The notes: generated by a model from the sequence alone, not told the origin. 64,000 nucleotides of DNA from Gammaproteobacteria bacterium (GCA_947455595.1 CANGOP010000001.1:124001-188000), one strand, 5' to 3'. Positions 41,335 to 50,520 are shown, numbered from the stretch's first letter. Program-made: numbers and translations.

Positions 41335-42597
41335 ATGGGTAACGATAGCCAAACCACAAGCCAGGCCGGCGGGCTGTGGGGATGGATCAATGCGCGATTT
41401 CCGCTCGACTCGATGCTCAAAGAGCACGTGACCGAGTACTACGCGCCGAAAAACTTCAACTACTGGTACGTGTTCGGCGTTTTGTCGCTGGTCGTGCTGG
41501 TGATTCAGTTGGTCTCGGGCATTTTTCTCACGATGAACTACAAGCCAGCGGCGGCGGATGCCTTCGCTTCTGTTGAGTACATCATGCGGGATGTCGAATG
41601 GGGCTGGTTGATTCGCTATATGCACTCAACTGGCGCTTCGGCGTTCTTTATTGTCGTTTATCTGCATATGTTCCGCGCGCTGATGTATGGGTCATACCGT
41701 GCGCCGCGCGAGTTGTTGTGGATCTTCGGCATGCTGATTTACCTCTGCCTGATGGCTGAGGCGTTCATGGGCTACCTGCTGCCGTGGGGCAATATGTCCT
41801 ACTGGGGTGCCCAGGTGATCGTCTCGCTGTTCGGTACGATTCCCGTGATCGGGGACTCCTTGTCGGAGTGGATCAAGGGTGACTACTTCATCTCGGACAT
41901 CACTCTCAATCGCTTCTTTGCGCTGCATGTGATCGCGATTCCGCTGATTTTGGTCTTCCTCGTTGTTGCGCACATCTTGGCGCTCCACGAAGTGGGCTCA
42001 AACAATCCGGACGGCGTCGAGATCAAGAAGCACAAGGATGCGAACGGCCGACCACTGGACGGTGTTGCGTTTCATCCGTACATGACGATTAAAGATCTCT
42101 GGGGCATCTCGGTGTTCCTGATGATCTACTGCGGCATCATTTTCTTTGCGCCAACGTTCGGTGGGCTCTTCTTGGAGGCGCCGAATTTTGATCCGGCGAA
42201 TCCGATGCAGACGCCTCCGCATATTGCGCCGGTTTGGTACTTCACGCCGTTCTACGCCATGTTGCGTGCCGTACCGTCGTTTGCTGGCACTCAGGTTTGG
42301 GGCGTTCTGGTGATGTTCGGTGCGATCGCGTTGTTGTTCTTCCTGCCCTGGTTGGACAAGTCGCCGGTCAAGTCGATTCGTTACAAGGGTCCGATCACCA
42401 AGTTTGCGTTGGCATTGTTCGCAGTCTCGTTTGTTGTCTTGGCCTACTGCGGCATGAAGCCGCCCTCGACGACATTGCTGCTGACCAGCCGCATTTTCAC
42501 GGTCGTGTACTTCGCGTTCTTTCTGCTGATGCCGTGGTATTCGCGCATCGATGCGGTGAAGGCTGTGCCGGAGAGGGTCACCTACAATGCTCACTAA
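41335..42597 (+). CDS. petB: Cytochrome b subunit of the bc1 complex
   Basis: A 420-residue polytopic haem-b protein with quinol oxidation and reduction sites. It has paired histidines in the second and fourth helices, MGYLLPWGNMSYWGAQV, and the C-terminal domain with PPHIAPVWYFTPFYAMLRAVP (the PEWY position reads PVWY). Single long form, not split into b6 and subunit IV. AAGGAG precedes ATG 41335. The petC ATG lies inside its last codons. Confidence 0.96.
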   Translation: MGNDSQTTSQAGGLWGWINARFPLDSMLKEHVTEYYAPKNFNYWYVFGVLSLVVLVIQLVSGIFLTMNYKPAAADAFASVEYIMRDVEWGWLIRYMHSTGASAFFIVVYLHMFRALMYGSYRAPRELLWIFGMLIYLCLMAEAFMGYLLPWGNMSYWGAQVIVSLFGTIPVIGDSLSEWIKGDYFISDITLNRFFALHVIAIPLILVFLVVAHILALHEVGSNNPDGVEIKKHKDANGRPLDGVAFHPYMTIKDLWGISVFLMIYCGIIFFAPTFGGLFLEAPNFDPANPMQTPPHIAPVWYFTPFYAMLRAVPSFAGTQVWGVLVMFGAIALLFFLPWLDKSPVKSIRYKGPITKFALALFAVSFVVLAYCGMKPPSTTLLLTSRIFTVVYFAFFLLMPWYSRIDAVKAVPERVTYNAH

Positions 42598-43321
42598 GAC
42601 GTTTGCACGGGCGCTGGCCGCCCTCGCGATTGCATTGCCTTTGCTTGCTCAGGCCAACGAGGGGGCTTCCTTGCCGCCTGCCGGCAATGACATCCGTAAT
42701 GAGGCGTCCTTGCAGCGTGGCGCCCGTAACTTCATGAACTACTGCTCGGGTTGCCACTCGGCGAAGTACATCCGCTACAACCGTGTTGCGGCGGATCTGC
42801 ACATCGGCGAGTCAGAGCTCAAGCAGAATCTGATGTTCACGTCTGAGAAGCCGGCCGACACGATTGCCAGTGCGATGCCTGCCGCGGATGCCAAGAAGTG
42901 GTTTGGCGTGGTTCCGCCGGATCTGTCGTTGATCGCGCGGTCGCGCGGTACAGCGTACCTTTCCGCGTTCTTGCATGGCTTTTATCGTGATCCGTCCCGC
43001 CCGACCGGGGTCAACAACACGATGTTGCCGGGAACTGCAATGCCGCATGTGTTGAATGCACTGCAGGGCGTTCAGACGGCCGTCTTCAAGACCGAGAATG
43101 GCAAGTCTGAGTTCGAGAAGTTTGAGCTGACGGACAAGGGTTCCTTGACGCCTGCTCAGTACGATGACTTCGTGCGTGACACCGTCAACTTCCTCGACTA
43201 CGTCGGAGAGCCGGTGCAGGCGAAGCGGCAGGACCTTGGCATTTGGGTGACCTTGTTCCTAATGCTGTTCGGCGCATTCTCCTATCTCCTGTACAAGGAC
43301 TACTGGCGCGACGTTCATTGA
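42587..43321 (+). CDS. petC: Cytochrome c1 subunit of the bc1 complex
   Basis: A 244-residue protein with a signal peptide (to LAQA), haem-binding CSGCH at C53-H57, and a C-terminal membrane anchor (LGIWVTLFLMLFGAFSYLLYKDYWRDV). Met in TMLPGTAMPHVL is the probable sixth haem ligand. It overlaps petB by 11 bases and is followed by sspB, without sspA between. Confidence 0.95.
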   Translation: MLTKTFARALAALAIALPLLAQANEGASLPPAGNDIRNEASLQRGARNFMNYCSGCHSAKYIRYNRVAADLHIGESELKQNLMFTSEKPADTIASAMPAADAKKWFGVVPPDLSLIARSRGTAYLSAFLHGFYRDPSRPTGVNNTMLPGTAMPHVLNALQGVQTAVFKTENGKSEFEKFELTDKGSLTPAQYDDFVRDTVNFLDYVGEPVQAKRQDLGIWVTLFLMLFGAFSYLLYKDYWRDVH

Positions 43322-43340
43322 GCGCGCTTCAGGTCTTCCC

Positions 43341-43763
43341 TTGACTGAGAATCCCACACTCAGCTCGCGTCGCCCGTACTTGTTACGGGCGATGCACGAA
43401 TGGCTGACCGATAACACCCAGACCCCGCATCTGGTTGTCGATGCGGGTGTCGACGGAGTCCAAGTACCCCGTCAGTACGTTCGGGATGGCAAGATCGTCT
43501 TGAATGTCAGTTATGAGGCGACCTCCGGTCTACTTCTGAAGAACGATTGGGTCTCCTTCGGCGCAAGATTCGGTGGCGTCGCACATGAAGTGCGAGTCCC
43601 ATTGCGCGCCGTTCTTGGGATCTACTCGCGAGAGAGTGGCCAGGGCATGGTGTTTTCCGATGATGACTTGCCGCCTCCTGGCGAAACACCGCCGTCGCCC
43701 CCATCGCCACCGACCAGTGGCGGCGACGAGCCGCGTCGCGCTCGTCTGACCGTCGTGAAGTAA
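43341..43763 (+). CDS. sspB: ClpXP protease specificity-enhancing factor
   Basis: A 140-residue adaptor that tethers ssrA-tagged proteins to ClpXP. The folded domain (SSRRPYLLRAMHEWLTDNTQTPHLVVDA ... NDWVSFGARFGGVAHEVRVP) is followed by a proline-rich flexible linker and a C-terminal RRARLTVVK, the ClpX-binding tail. It appears to start with TTG 43341 because no ATG or GTG precedes the conserved SRRPYLL. sspA, its usual upstream neighbour, is missing. Confidence 0.92.
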   Translation: MTENPTLSSRRPYLLRAMHEWLTDNTQTPHLVVDAGVDGVQVPRQYVRDGKIVLNVSYEATSGLLLKNDWVSFGARFGGVAHEVRVPLRAVLGIYSRESGQGMVFSDDDLPPPGETPPSPPSPPTSGGDEPRRARLTVVK

Positions 43764-43766
43764 ATC

Positions 43767-44366
43767 GTGTCGGGTCACTCGGCAGCGGCAGAGCGAAATA
43801 AGGGTCCTATTCTTGAGGTGCTGAGGGCGCTGCTCAGCCCGGGTGATTGCGTGCTCGAAATTGCCTCGGGTACCGGGCAGCACGTGCTCCATTTCGCGCA
43901 GGAGCTTCCAGACGTCGAATTTCAGCCGACCGAAAAAGACATCACGGGTCTGGCTGAGCTCGTGGTCGCTTTGGTAGCCGCCGGTTTGGAAAATATCCGC
44001 TCGCCGTTGGTTCTGGACGTGCAATCCGAGTGGCCGACCATGAACGCGGTTGACGCCATTGTGTGTATCAACATGATCCACATAGCGCCTTGGTCGGCGA
44101 CAAACGATTTATTTGCCGGAGCGGCTCGGGTGTTGAATCCGTCTCGGCGCGGCAGAATTCTGCTCTACGGTCCCTATCGGGAGGACGGTATTCACACGGC
44201 GCCTTCGAACGAAGCCTTTGACGCGTGGTTACGGCAGCGGGATGCTCGTTCAGGCGTCCGTGATCTTGATGCGGTCACCGCCACGGCGCAGGCGCATGGA
44301 TTTGCGCGTAGTTTCGTGATCAGGATGCCCGCCAACAATCTCTGCGTGGGCTTTGAACGTTGCTGA
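43767..44366 (+). CDS. DUF938 SAM-dependent methyltransferase
   Basis: A 199-residue class I methyltransferase-like protein. Motif I is VLEIASGTGQHVLHFAQ, then FQPTEKD and INMIHIAPW, all typical of DUF938. Substrate unknown. GTG start 3 bases after sspB. It converges with the LpoA-like gene, with 5 bases between the stops. Confidence 0.85.
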   Translation: MSGHSAAAERNKGPILEVLRALLSPGDCVLEIASGTGQHVLHFAQELPDVEFQPTEKDITGLAELVVALVAAGLENIRSPLVLDVQSEWPTMNAVDAIVCINMIHIAPWSATNDLFAGAARVLNPSRRGRILLYGPYREDGIHTAPSNEAFDAWLRQRDARSGVRDLDAVTATAQAHGFARSFVIRMPANNLCVGFERC

Positions 44367-44371
44367 GCGAT

Positions 44372-45493
44372 TTAACGTGATCCCGGGCGAGGGGTCCCGT
44401 CGGGGCCGAATGTAGCCCACATCAAGGTTCGTCGAATCCGCTTGGCTGCAGTCAGGCTTAAGTTGCCGGTGAGGCCGCGCATTCCTTCCAGCGTATCGCC
44501 ATCTCTCAACCGTTCAACGATTGAATAAGCATCATATCCCAGCGCAAATAGGCGACCGGCGCGTCGCGCATCTCCAGGCCACAATTGAGTCACCTTTTCG
44601 CGCAAGGAAGAGATCGTTTCATCCTCTGAAAGGAGCCATGGGATATCGACGAACGACACGCCTTCGAGGTCCTGATTGGAACTCGCGCGAGGGTCATAAA
44701 CGTCCGAAGTGGAATACATCGGCAGATCGCCGGCGTAATGAAACTTCATCTGCGGGCGGACGAGCCTCGCGTGGACAGGCTGCCCCGCAAAAAACACAAA
44801 ATCTAAGTCGTCGCGGCGCCGCGGCGTAAAGACTAGATTACCGCCCACGAGACTGCTGACAGCGCGGAATCGCTTCTGGCTTTCCTCAAAGCCGAGTAAC
44901 GGGGTGAGGATGTCTGAAAAGTCCGTTGTGTCGGTCGGAAACGTTTCCGCGCTCGTCAAACGGCCACCGCCAGCCGTGAAGGTGGCTGTGAAAGCTTGTC
45001 GGACACGCTGTCCCCAGTCACCGCTGGGAACGAGGACGGCGCCCGTCGTCTGGCCAGCCTCTAAGGCACGCTCAGCGATCTGTCGCGCCTCATCTTCGGG
45101 CGCTAACGCGAACTGGTAGAAGCGCTTCGGAACGGCATCTGCGTCGTTGAGATGATTCAACACCAATACCGGCACTTTGCCGTCCGCGAGGGCTCGAACC
45201 GACGCGATGTTTTCCTTACCCAAGGGCCCAACGACAAAGGTGGCGCCCTCTTCGATGGCCTTGCGATAGATGGGGGCCGCATCACCGGCTGCATCATAGA
45301 GCTTGATCGTCGTCTGCTGGGGACTCTTGCCTGCGTAGTAAGCAGCCAAAAAGCCATCACGGATAGCCTCACCCGCGTCCGCCAAACGCCCACTGAGTGG
45401 CAGGAGAAGCGCGATTTGGGCGTTCGTTTTCGTAGCGGGATGTTCCGTCATAGGGCATGTGGCAATAGTGAGGCGTGCAGGATACCGTGTCAC
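44372..45493 (-). CDS. LpoA-like protein lacking its N-terminal domain and lipoprotein signal
   Basis: A 373-residue protein matching the C-terminal periplasmic-binding-like half of LpoA, the outer-membrane activator of PBP1A: NAQIALLLPLSGRLADAGEAIRDGFLAAYY, then TPRRRDDLDFVFFAGQPVHARLVRPQMKF and HYAGDLPMYSTS. Family members usually have about 550-600 residues, with a lipobox and helical N-terminal domain; neither exists here, and a stop codon lies just upstream in frame. No signal peptide is seen, so export is doubtful. Start may be GTG 45493 or ATG 45451, neither with a good ribosome site. It could be a remnant or a diverged short form. Its position, divergent from rsmI, is the normal place for lpoA. 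Confidence 0.75.
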   Translation of the reverse strand: MTRYPARLTIATCPMTEHPATKTNAQIALLLPLSGRLADAGEAIRDGFLAAYYAGKSPQQTTIKLYDAAGDAAPIYRKAIEEGATFVVGPLGKENIASVRALADGKVPVLVLNHLNDADAVPKRFYQFALAPEDEARQIAERALEAGQTTGAVLVPSGDWGQRVRQAFTATFTAGGGRLTSAETFPTDTTDFSDILTPLLGFEESQKRFRAVSSLVGGNLVFTPRRRDDLDFVFFAGQPVHARLVRPQMKFHYAGDLPMYSTSDVYDPRASSNQDLEGVSFVDIPWLLSEDETISSLREKVTQLWPGDARRAGRLFALGYDAYSIVERLRDGDTLEGMRGLTGNLSLTAAKRIRRTLMWATFGPDGTPRPGSR

Positions 45494-45581
45494 TGGCTCT
45501 CAAGGTGACCGTTGCAACCATTTTCCGGTGAGCGCACGATCCGCGCGAGAACCCCTCGTCCGTTGGAAGGACTGAATCGCA

Positions 45582-46439
45582 GTGCCTGGAACTCTCTTCG
45601 TTGTGGCAACACCGATTGGTAATTTAGCCGACATTACCGATCGGGCCCGTCAGACCTTGGCGCGGGTGGCCGTTGTGGCTGCTGAAGATACGCGCCATAC
45701 CGGGCAGCTATTGGCCCAATACGGCATCTCAGTGCCTTTGTATGCGCTGCACGAGCACAATGAAGCAGATCGCGCCGACGCTTTGATTCAGAGATTGAGC
45801 GCAGGCGAGGATGTTGCGCTTGTCTCGGACGCAGGTACACCGCTAGTCAGTGATCCAGGCTACCGCTTGGTATCAGCGGCCGCGGCTGCCGGTATTCGTG
45901 TCGAGCCATTGCCGGGTGCTTGTGCGGTTATTGCGGCGTTATCTGTTGCGGGTCTGCCGACTGATCGTTTCGTATTTGAGGGCTTTTTGCCGCCTAAGAC
46001 CGCCGCGCGGCGAGGGCGATTGGCCTCTCTTGCCGCGGAGACCCGTACGCTCGTATTTTATGAGTCTCCGCATCGCTTGAAAGATGCGCTGGCTGATCTT
46101 TTAGCCACATTTGGTCCGAACCGACGTGCTGTTGTTGCACGCGAACTCACCAAGCTGCATGAGACCGTATATCGATCCTCACTTGCTGAATTGGGCGCGC
46201 GAGCCGAGCACGATCCGAACATGATTCGAGGCGAATGTGTGCTGATTGTTGAAGGTGCGCCGGCTGCCGACGACAACACCGACATCGCTCGATACGACGG
46301 GGCACTCGGAGCGTTAATGAAGCATGCGCCCTTGTCGGTCGTGGCTGATGTCGTTTCTGAGCTCACGGGCGCGCGCCGCAACGCACTGTACGAGCGAGCG
46401 CTAACCCTGCGTCGAGACCGGAACGAAGAGTCGGCTTGA
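45582..46439 (+). CDS. rsmI: 16S rRNA 2'-O-ribose C1402 methyltransferase
   Basis: A 285-residue tetrapyrrole-methylase-fold enzyme. Motifs GTLFVVATPIGNLADIT, AEDTRHTGQLL, LVSDAGTPLVSDPG and YESPHRLKDAL are intact. It modifies the decoding centre of 16S rRNA with RsmH, encoded 1.2 kb downstream. GGAAGGA precedes GTG 45582. Confidence 0.95.
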   Translation: MPGTLFVVATPIGNLADITDRARQTLARVAVVAAEDTRHTGQLLAQYGISVPLYALHEHNEADRADALIQRLSAGEDVALVSDAGTPLVSDPGYRLVSAAAAAGIRVEPLPGACAVIAALSVAGLPTDRFVFEGFLPPKTAARRGRLASLAAETRTLVFYESPHRLKDALADLLATFGPNRRAVVARELTKLHETVYRSSLAELGARAEHDPNMIRGECVLIVEGAPAADDNTDIARYDGALGALMKHAPLSVVADVVSELTGARRNALYERALTLRRDRNEESA

Positions 46440-46464
46440 GGTTCTGCCCAGAGACGCCTAATGT
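46436..46464 (+). promoter_or_regulatory. Possible rnpB promoter
   Basis: TTGAGG (46436-46441) and TAATGT (46459-46464) are 17 bases apart and would start transcription at about 46470, where the first helix of RNase P RNA begins. The -35 overlaps the rsmI stop codon. The -10 is weak. Confidence 0.35.
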
Positions 46465-46467
46465 GCG

Positions 46468-46853
<386 letters not shown>

Positions 46854-46872
46854 CTTCCAAGTCCCGTTGGGA

Positions 46873-46902
46873 CGCCCACCCCCCAAGTTGCGGGGGTGGG
46901 CG
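46873..46902 (+). terminator. Strong hairpin after rnpB
   Basis: CGCCCACCCCC and GGGGGTGGGCG form a perfect 11-bp stem around an 8-base loop 20 bases past the RNA end. The following bases are not T-rich, so it may end or protect the transcript rather than act as a textbook terminator. Confidence 0.65.
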
Positions 46903-47057
46903 GAAGAATCAATCATTGTCTTGTCCGCGACTTCTAAAGACTTATCGTAGGAAGCGCTTGTAACTCTCTGATTTTTGCGTCTTTCGGCCGCCCAAAATTG
47001 ACGCCAGCTGGCGGCGGTAAGTAATTGTCGTCGAAGGAAAAATTTCTGTTTTGGCCG

Positions 47058-47086
47058 TTGACCTAAGGGTGCACGCGTCCTATAGT
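47058..47086 (+). promoter_or_regulatory. dcw (mraZ) promoter
   Basis: TTGACC at 47058-47063 and TATAGT at 47081-47086, exactly 17 bases apart, each matching five of six consensus bases. Transcription should begin near 47093, directly before the MraZ boxes. It is the best-looking promoter in the window and should drive the dcw cluster. Confidence 0.8.
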
Positions 47087-47095
47087 CCCTCTAGG

Positions 47096-47120
47096 TGGGA
47101 AAAAGTGGGAAGGAATGGGA
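47096..47120 (+). promoter_or_regulatory. MraZ operator: three TGGGA boxes spaced by 5 bases
   Basis: TGGGA at 47096-47100, 47106-47110 and 47116-47120, each one helical turn apart. Characterised MraZ proteins bind this kind of tandem TGGGN repeat downstream of the mra promoter and repress their own operon. An inverted copy, TCCCA, follows at 47126-47130. Confidence 0.85.
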
Positions 47121-47133
47121 TTTGCTCCCATAA

Positions 47134-47592
47134 GTGGACGTGTTTAGAGGCGCAACTCAACTGTCGCTCGACGCCAAGGGCCGGATGGTCATGCCCACCC
47201 GGTATCGGGAGCGTTTGCTCGAGCGCTGCGGCGGCCATCTCATCGGTACGGTCGACAAGGACCACTGTCTCCTCCTTTACCCACTACCGGACTGGGAAGA
47301 AATCGAGCGCAAGTTGATGCGCCTGCCGTCACTGAATGTGCATGCCCGGCGTTTACAGCGCCTCATGGTCGGTTATGCAACTGAACTCGAACTAGATGGT
47401 CACGGTCGTTTGCTGTTGCCAGCGGAGCTGCGCACCTTCGCCTCGCTGACGCGAGATGCGGTGCTGCTCGGCCAAGGCAATCGGTTTGAACTTTGGGATG
47501 AGGCACGGTGGACCGAGAAGCGTGATGCGTGGTTGGAGGACGATTCAACGCCTTCCGATCTGCCCGCCGATCTCGAGTCACTGTCGCTTTGA
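47134..47592 (+). CDS. mraZ: Transcriptional regulator MraZ
   Basis: A 152-residue protein with two AbrB-like swapped-hairpin repeats, each with a DxxxR core (DAKGRMVMPTRYRE and DGHGRLLLPAELR). It forms rings that bind the repeats in its own promoter. Start uncertain: GTG 47134, or GTG 47140, which gives VFRGATQLSLDAKG and aligns exactly with the common MFRGAT start. No free ribosome site lies at normal distance; AAGGAA is about 20 bases up, with a small hairpin between. First gene of the dcw cluster. Confidence 0.93.
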   Translation: MDVFRGATQLSLDAKGRMVMPTRYRERLLERCGGHLIGTVDKDHCLLLYPLPDWEEIERKLMRLPSLNVHARRLQRLMVGYATELELDGHGRLLLPAELRTFASLTRDAVLLGQGNRFELWDEARWTEKRDAWLEDDSTPSDLPADLESLSL

Positions 47593-47594
47593 CG

Positions 47595-48524
47595 ATGGCG
47601 ACGCCGGCGCATCGGCCGGTGATGTTCGACGAGGTTATTCAGGGCCTCGACGTACATGCAGATGGTTTGTACGTCGATGGAACCTACGGAAGGGGCGGGC
47701 ATGCTCGCGGCGTGTTGGAGCGTTTGGGACAAGAGGGGACGCTCGTTGTCTTTGACCGAGATCCGGAAGCAATTGAATGCGCGCGGCGTGATTTTGGCGC
47801 CGATGGGCGCGTGCGCATCTGTAATACCTCTTTCGACCACCTCGCCGATTTCGTCGCGACGGGGTCAGCTCAGGGGATTCTCTTCGACCTTGGCGTTTCC
47901 TCTCCGCAGTTGGATGACGCGCATCGCGGCTTTAGCTTTCTGCGAGATGGCCCGCTTGATATGCGGATGGACCCAACGTCAGGCGCGAGCGCAGCCGAAT
48001 GGCTGGCCGAAGCAGGCGAGTCGGAGATCGCCAAAGTGATCGCCGAATACGGGGAAGATCGATTCGCTCGCCGGATTGCGCATGCGATCGTGGCTGCTCG
48101 TATCGAGCAGAAAATCGTAACGACCGGGCGTCTCGCTGATTTGGTCTGGAGCGCGATTCCGGCGCGTTTTCGCGAACCGGGAAAACATCCGGCAACGCGT
48201 ACGTTTCAGGCGATCCGAATCTTTATTAACCAAGAGCTGCAGTTGTTGGAGGCTGGCCTAGAGGCTGCGCTCTCGGCGCTCGCGGTTGGTGGCCGTTTAG
48301 TCGTGATCAGTTTTCATTCGCTCGAGGATCGAATCGTCAAGCGCTTCATGCGGCGCGAGTCGGAGGGAGATCCGATGTGGCGCGGCATGCCGAATATTCC
48401 CGTGACGGCCCAGCCGCGCTTGGCATTGGTTGGAAAGGCGATTCGTGCTGGCGAGAGTGAGGTCGAAGGCAATGTTCGCGCCAGAAGCGCGATCTTGCGC
48501 ATAGCGGAAAAGGTGCGCTCATGA
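47595..48524 (+). CDS. rsmH: 16S rRNA N4-cytidine 1402 methyltransferase
   Basis: A 309-residue enzyme (MraW) modifying C1402 of 16S rRNA, the same residue as RsmI. HRPVMFDEVIQ, the SAM loop DGTYGRGGHARG, FDLGVSSPQLDDAHRGFSF and SFHSLEDRIVKRFM are intact. ATG 47595 lies 2 bases after the mraZ stop. Confidence 0.95.
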   Translation: MATPAHRPVMFDEVIQGLDVHADGLYVDGTYGRGGHARGVLERLGQEGTLVVFDRDPEAIECARRDFGADGRVRICNTSFDHLADFVATGSAQGILFDLGVSSPQLDDAHRGFSFLRDGPLDMRMDPTSGASAAEWLAEAGESEIAKVIAEYGEDRFARRIAHAIVAARIEQKIVTTGRLADLVWSAIPARFREPGKHPATRTFQAIRIFINQELQLLEAGLEAALSALAVGGRLVVISFHSLEDRIVKRFMRRESEGDPMWRGMPNIPVTAQPRLALVGKAIRAGESEVEGNVRARSAILRIAEKVRS

Positions 48525-48796
48525 ATGTGCGCTTGATCCGCATTGTGGTGTTTGGGCTTTGGTTCGCTGTTCTGGCGACGTCTGCTGGTGTTGTCTATGT
48601 CAGCTATGGCGGTCGCATGCAGTTCGCGGAGCTGGACCGTCAAATTGCGGAACGTGATCGGTTAAATATCGAATGGAACCGCCTCCAATTAGAGCAGGGT
48701 GCCTACACGACGCCTGGGTTTGTTGAGCAAGTGGCCATTAATAAATTGCATATGGCTGCTCCGGTGCCTTCTGAAGTGCGGTTGGTTCAGAAATGA
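48521..48796 (+). CDS. ftsL: Cell division protein FtsL
   Basis: A 91-residue bitopic protein: a short cytoplasmic start, one membrane helix (IRIVVFGLWFAVLATSAGVVYVSY) and a periplasmic coiled coil (ELDRQIAERDRLNIEWNRLQLEQ). It joins FtsB and FtsQ to activate septal synthesis. 4-base overlaps with both neighbours. Identity rests on position and layout as much as on sequence. Confidence 0.9.
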   Translation: MNVRLIRIVVFGLWFAVLATSAGVVYVSYGGRMQFAELDRQIAERDRLNIEWNRLQLEQGAYTTPGFVEQVAINKLHMAAPVPSEVRLVQK

Positions 48797-50520
48797 AGAT
48801 CCACCGCACTGAAGCCCACAACAACGCACGTCAATTTCGTCTGCGTGGGTATGTGGTCGCCGCGCTTTTTGCTGCGGCGGCTGGTGGATTGATCGGCCGT
48901 GCGGCTTATCTGCAGTTCTTCGCAGTCGACTATCTGCAGAAAAAAGGCATGAACGCGACGAGTAAGCTGGTTCCCGTGAAGGCCCGGCGAGGCACTATTT
49001 TTGACCGAAATGGCGAGGCGCTCGCCGTCTCCGTGCCGGTTGATTCGATCGTGATTGACGTGCCGGAAATGAAAAAAGCCGATGTCGAGGATTCATTGCC
49101 GACGTTGGCGCACGTACTGCAGGTTGATGCGGGTTGGCTTGAAAATAAAATCACCTCCCAGCCAAAGTCTCACCGTGTCCTATTGAAGCCGCGTATGGAT
49201 CCTGATGATGCCGCGCGCGTCATGGCGCTGCGATTTCCAGGCGTGAGTACGGAGCGCGCCTACAAACGCTACTACTCAGCCGGTGAGGTCACGAGTCACT
49301 TGCTCGGGATGACCGACTATGACGATAAAGGTCAAGAAGGTCTCGAGTATGGCTATGAGTCGATTCTCGCTGGCGAAGATGGTCTGAAGCGCGTCATTAC
49401 CGATGGTAAGGGTCGTGCAATATCCGAAGTTGAGAACAAGCATACGGTTCGGCCTGGCGAGGATCTCTACACCAGCATCGATCTGAGAATTCAGTACCTT
49501 GCCTATCGTGAATTGAAGGCTGCTGTTCAATTACACGGCGCAAAAGCCGGATCTGTGATTATTGTCGATGCCCGGACAGGCGAGGTTTTGGCTGAAGCCG
49601 TACAGCCGATGTTTAATCCGAATGATCGTGAGCACGGTGGCCGAAACTATCGCAATATTGCGATGCTCGACGCGATGGATCCAGGGTCGACTTTTAAGTC
49701 ATTCTGGGTGGCAGCCGGTCTGGAAACCGGAAAGCTAAAGCCCGATACCATCATTGATACGGGCCCCGGTTACATCAAAGTAGCCGATAGAATTTTTAAA
49801 GACGAGCACCCAATTGGTCGTGCAACGCTGGCGTTAGCTTTGGCTAAGTCATCAAACGTCGCGCTGGCGCATATTGGGCTCATGCTTAACCGAGAGAGTG
49901 TCTATACGCTTCTCAGTAATCTCGGCTTTGGGAAGGTTTCGGAAGCCCAATACCCGGCGGAAGCAGGGGGTTTGCTGCCTCACTACAGTCGGTGGACGGA
50001 CATCGACGTTGCGACAATGGCTCACGGCTATCACGTTACTGTCACGCCGTTTCAATTGGTTTCCGCTTACACAACTATCGCCGCTGGCGGCGTGCGCAGA
50101 CCACTAACGTTTCGTCGACTCGATGGATCGCCTCCAGTGGGTACTCAGGTAATGAGTCAGCGAACGGCGAGTGAGTTGACGACGATGCTTGAAAGCGTGA
50201 TTACCGAAGGAACGGCTAAAAAAGCTCAGATCCGCGGATACACAATCGCAGGGAAAACCGGAACTGTCAAAAAACGTGTTGGTAAAGTGTATGTAGAGCG
50301 GTTTAGCGGTTTGTTTGCCGGAATGGTGCCTGCGTCGGATCCAAGACTGGTTGCGCTCGTGGTGATTGACGAACCGTCTGGCGCCCTGCATCAAGGCGGT
50401 GACGTTGCTGCGCCTGTGTTCGCAAACATTATGACGGGAGCCCTGCGTCTGCTGTCGGTGATGCCTGATGATCCGGGCCGCGTCGCGACGCAGATCGTGC
50501 AAGCCGAGGAGCCTCGTTGA
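48793..50520 (+). CDS. ftsI: Septal peptidoglycan transpeptidase FtsI (PBP3)
   Basis: A 575-residue class B penicillin-binding protein with an N-terminal membrane helix, a pedestal domain (RGTIFDRNGEALAVS), and a transpeptidase domain. Active-site motifs: STFK at S299-K302, SSN at 353-355 and KTG at 488-490. It crosslinks septal wall with FtsW. Confidence 0.96.
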   Translation: MKIHRTEAHNNARQFRLRGYVVAALFAAAAGGLIGRAAYLQFFAVDYLQKKGMNATSKLVPVKARRGTIFDRNGEALAVSVPVDSIVIDVPEMKKADVEDSLPTLAHVLQVDAGWLENKITSQPKSHRVLLKPRMDPDDAARVMALRFPGVSTERAYKRYYSAGEVTSHLLGMTDYDDKGQEGLEYGYESILAGEDGLKRVITDGKGRAISEVENKHTVRPGEDLYTSIDLRIQYLAYRELKAAVQLHGAKAGSVIIVDARTGEVLAEAVQPMFNPNDREHGGRNYRNIAMLDAMDPGSTFKSFWVAAGLETGKLKPDTIIDTGPGYIKVADRIFKDEHPIGRATLALALAKSSNVALAHIGLMLNRESVYTLLSNLGFGKVSEAQYPAEAGGLLPHYSRWTDIDVATMAHGYHVTVTPFQLVSAYTTIAAGGVRRPLTFRRLDGSPPVGTQVMSQRTASELTTMLESVITEGTAKKAQIRGYTIAGKTGTVKKRVGKVYVERFSGLFAGMVPASDPRLVALVVIDEPSGALHQGGDVAAPVFANIMTGALRLLSVMPDDPGRVATQIVQAEEPR

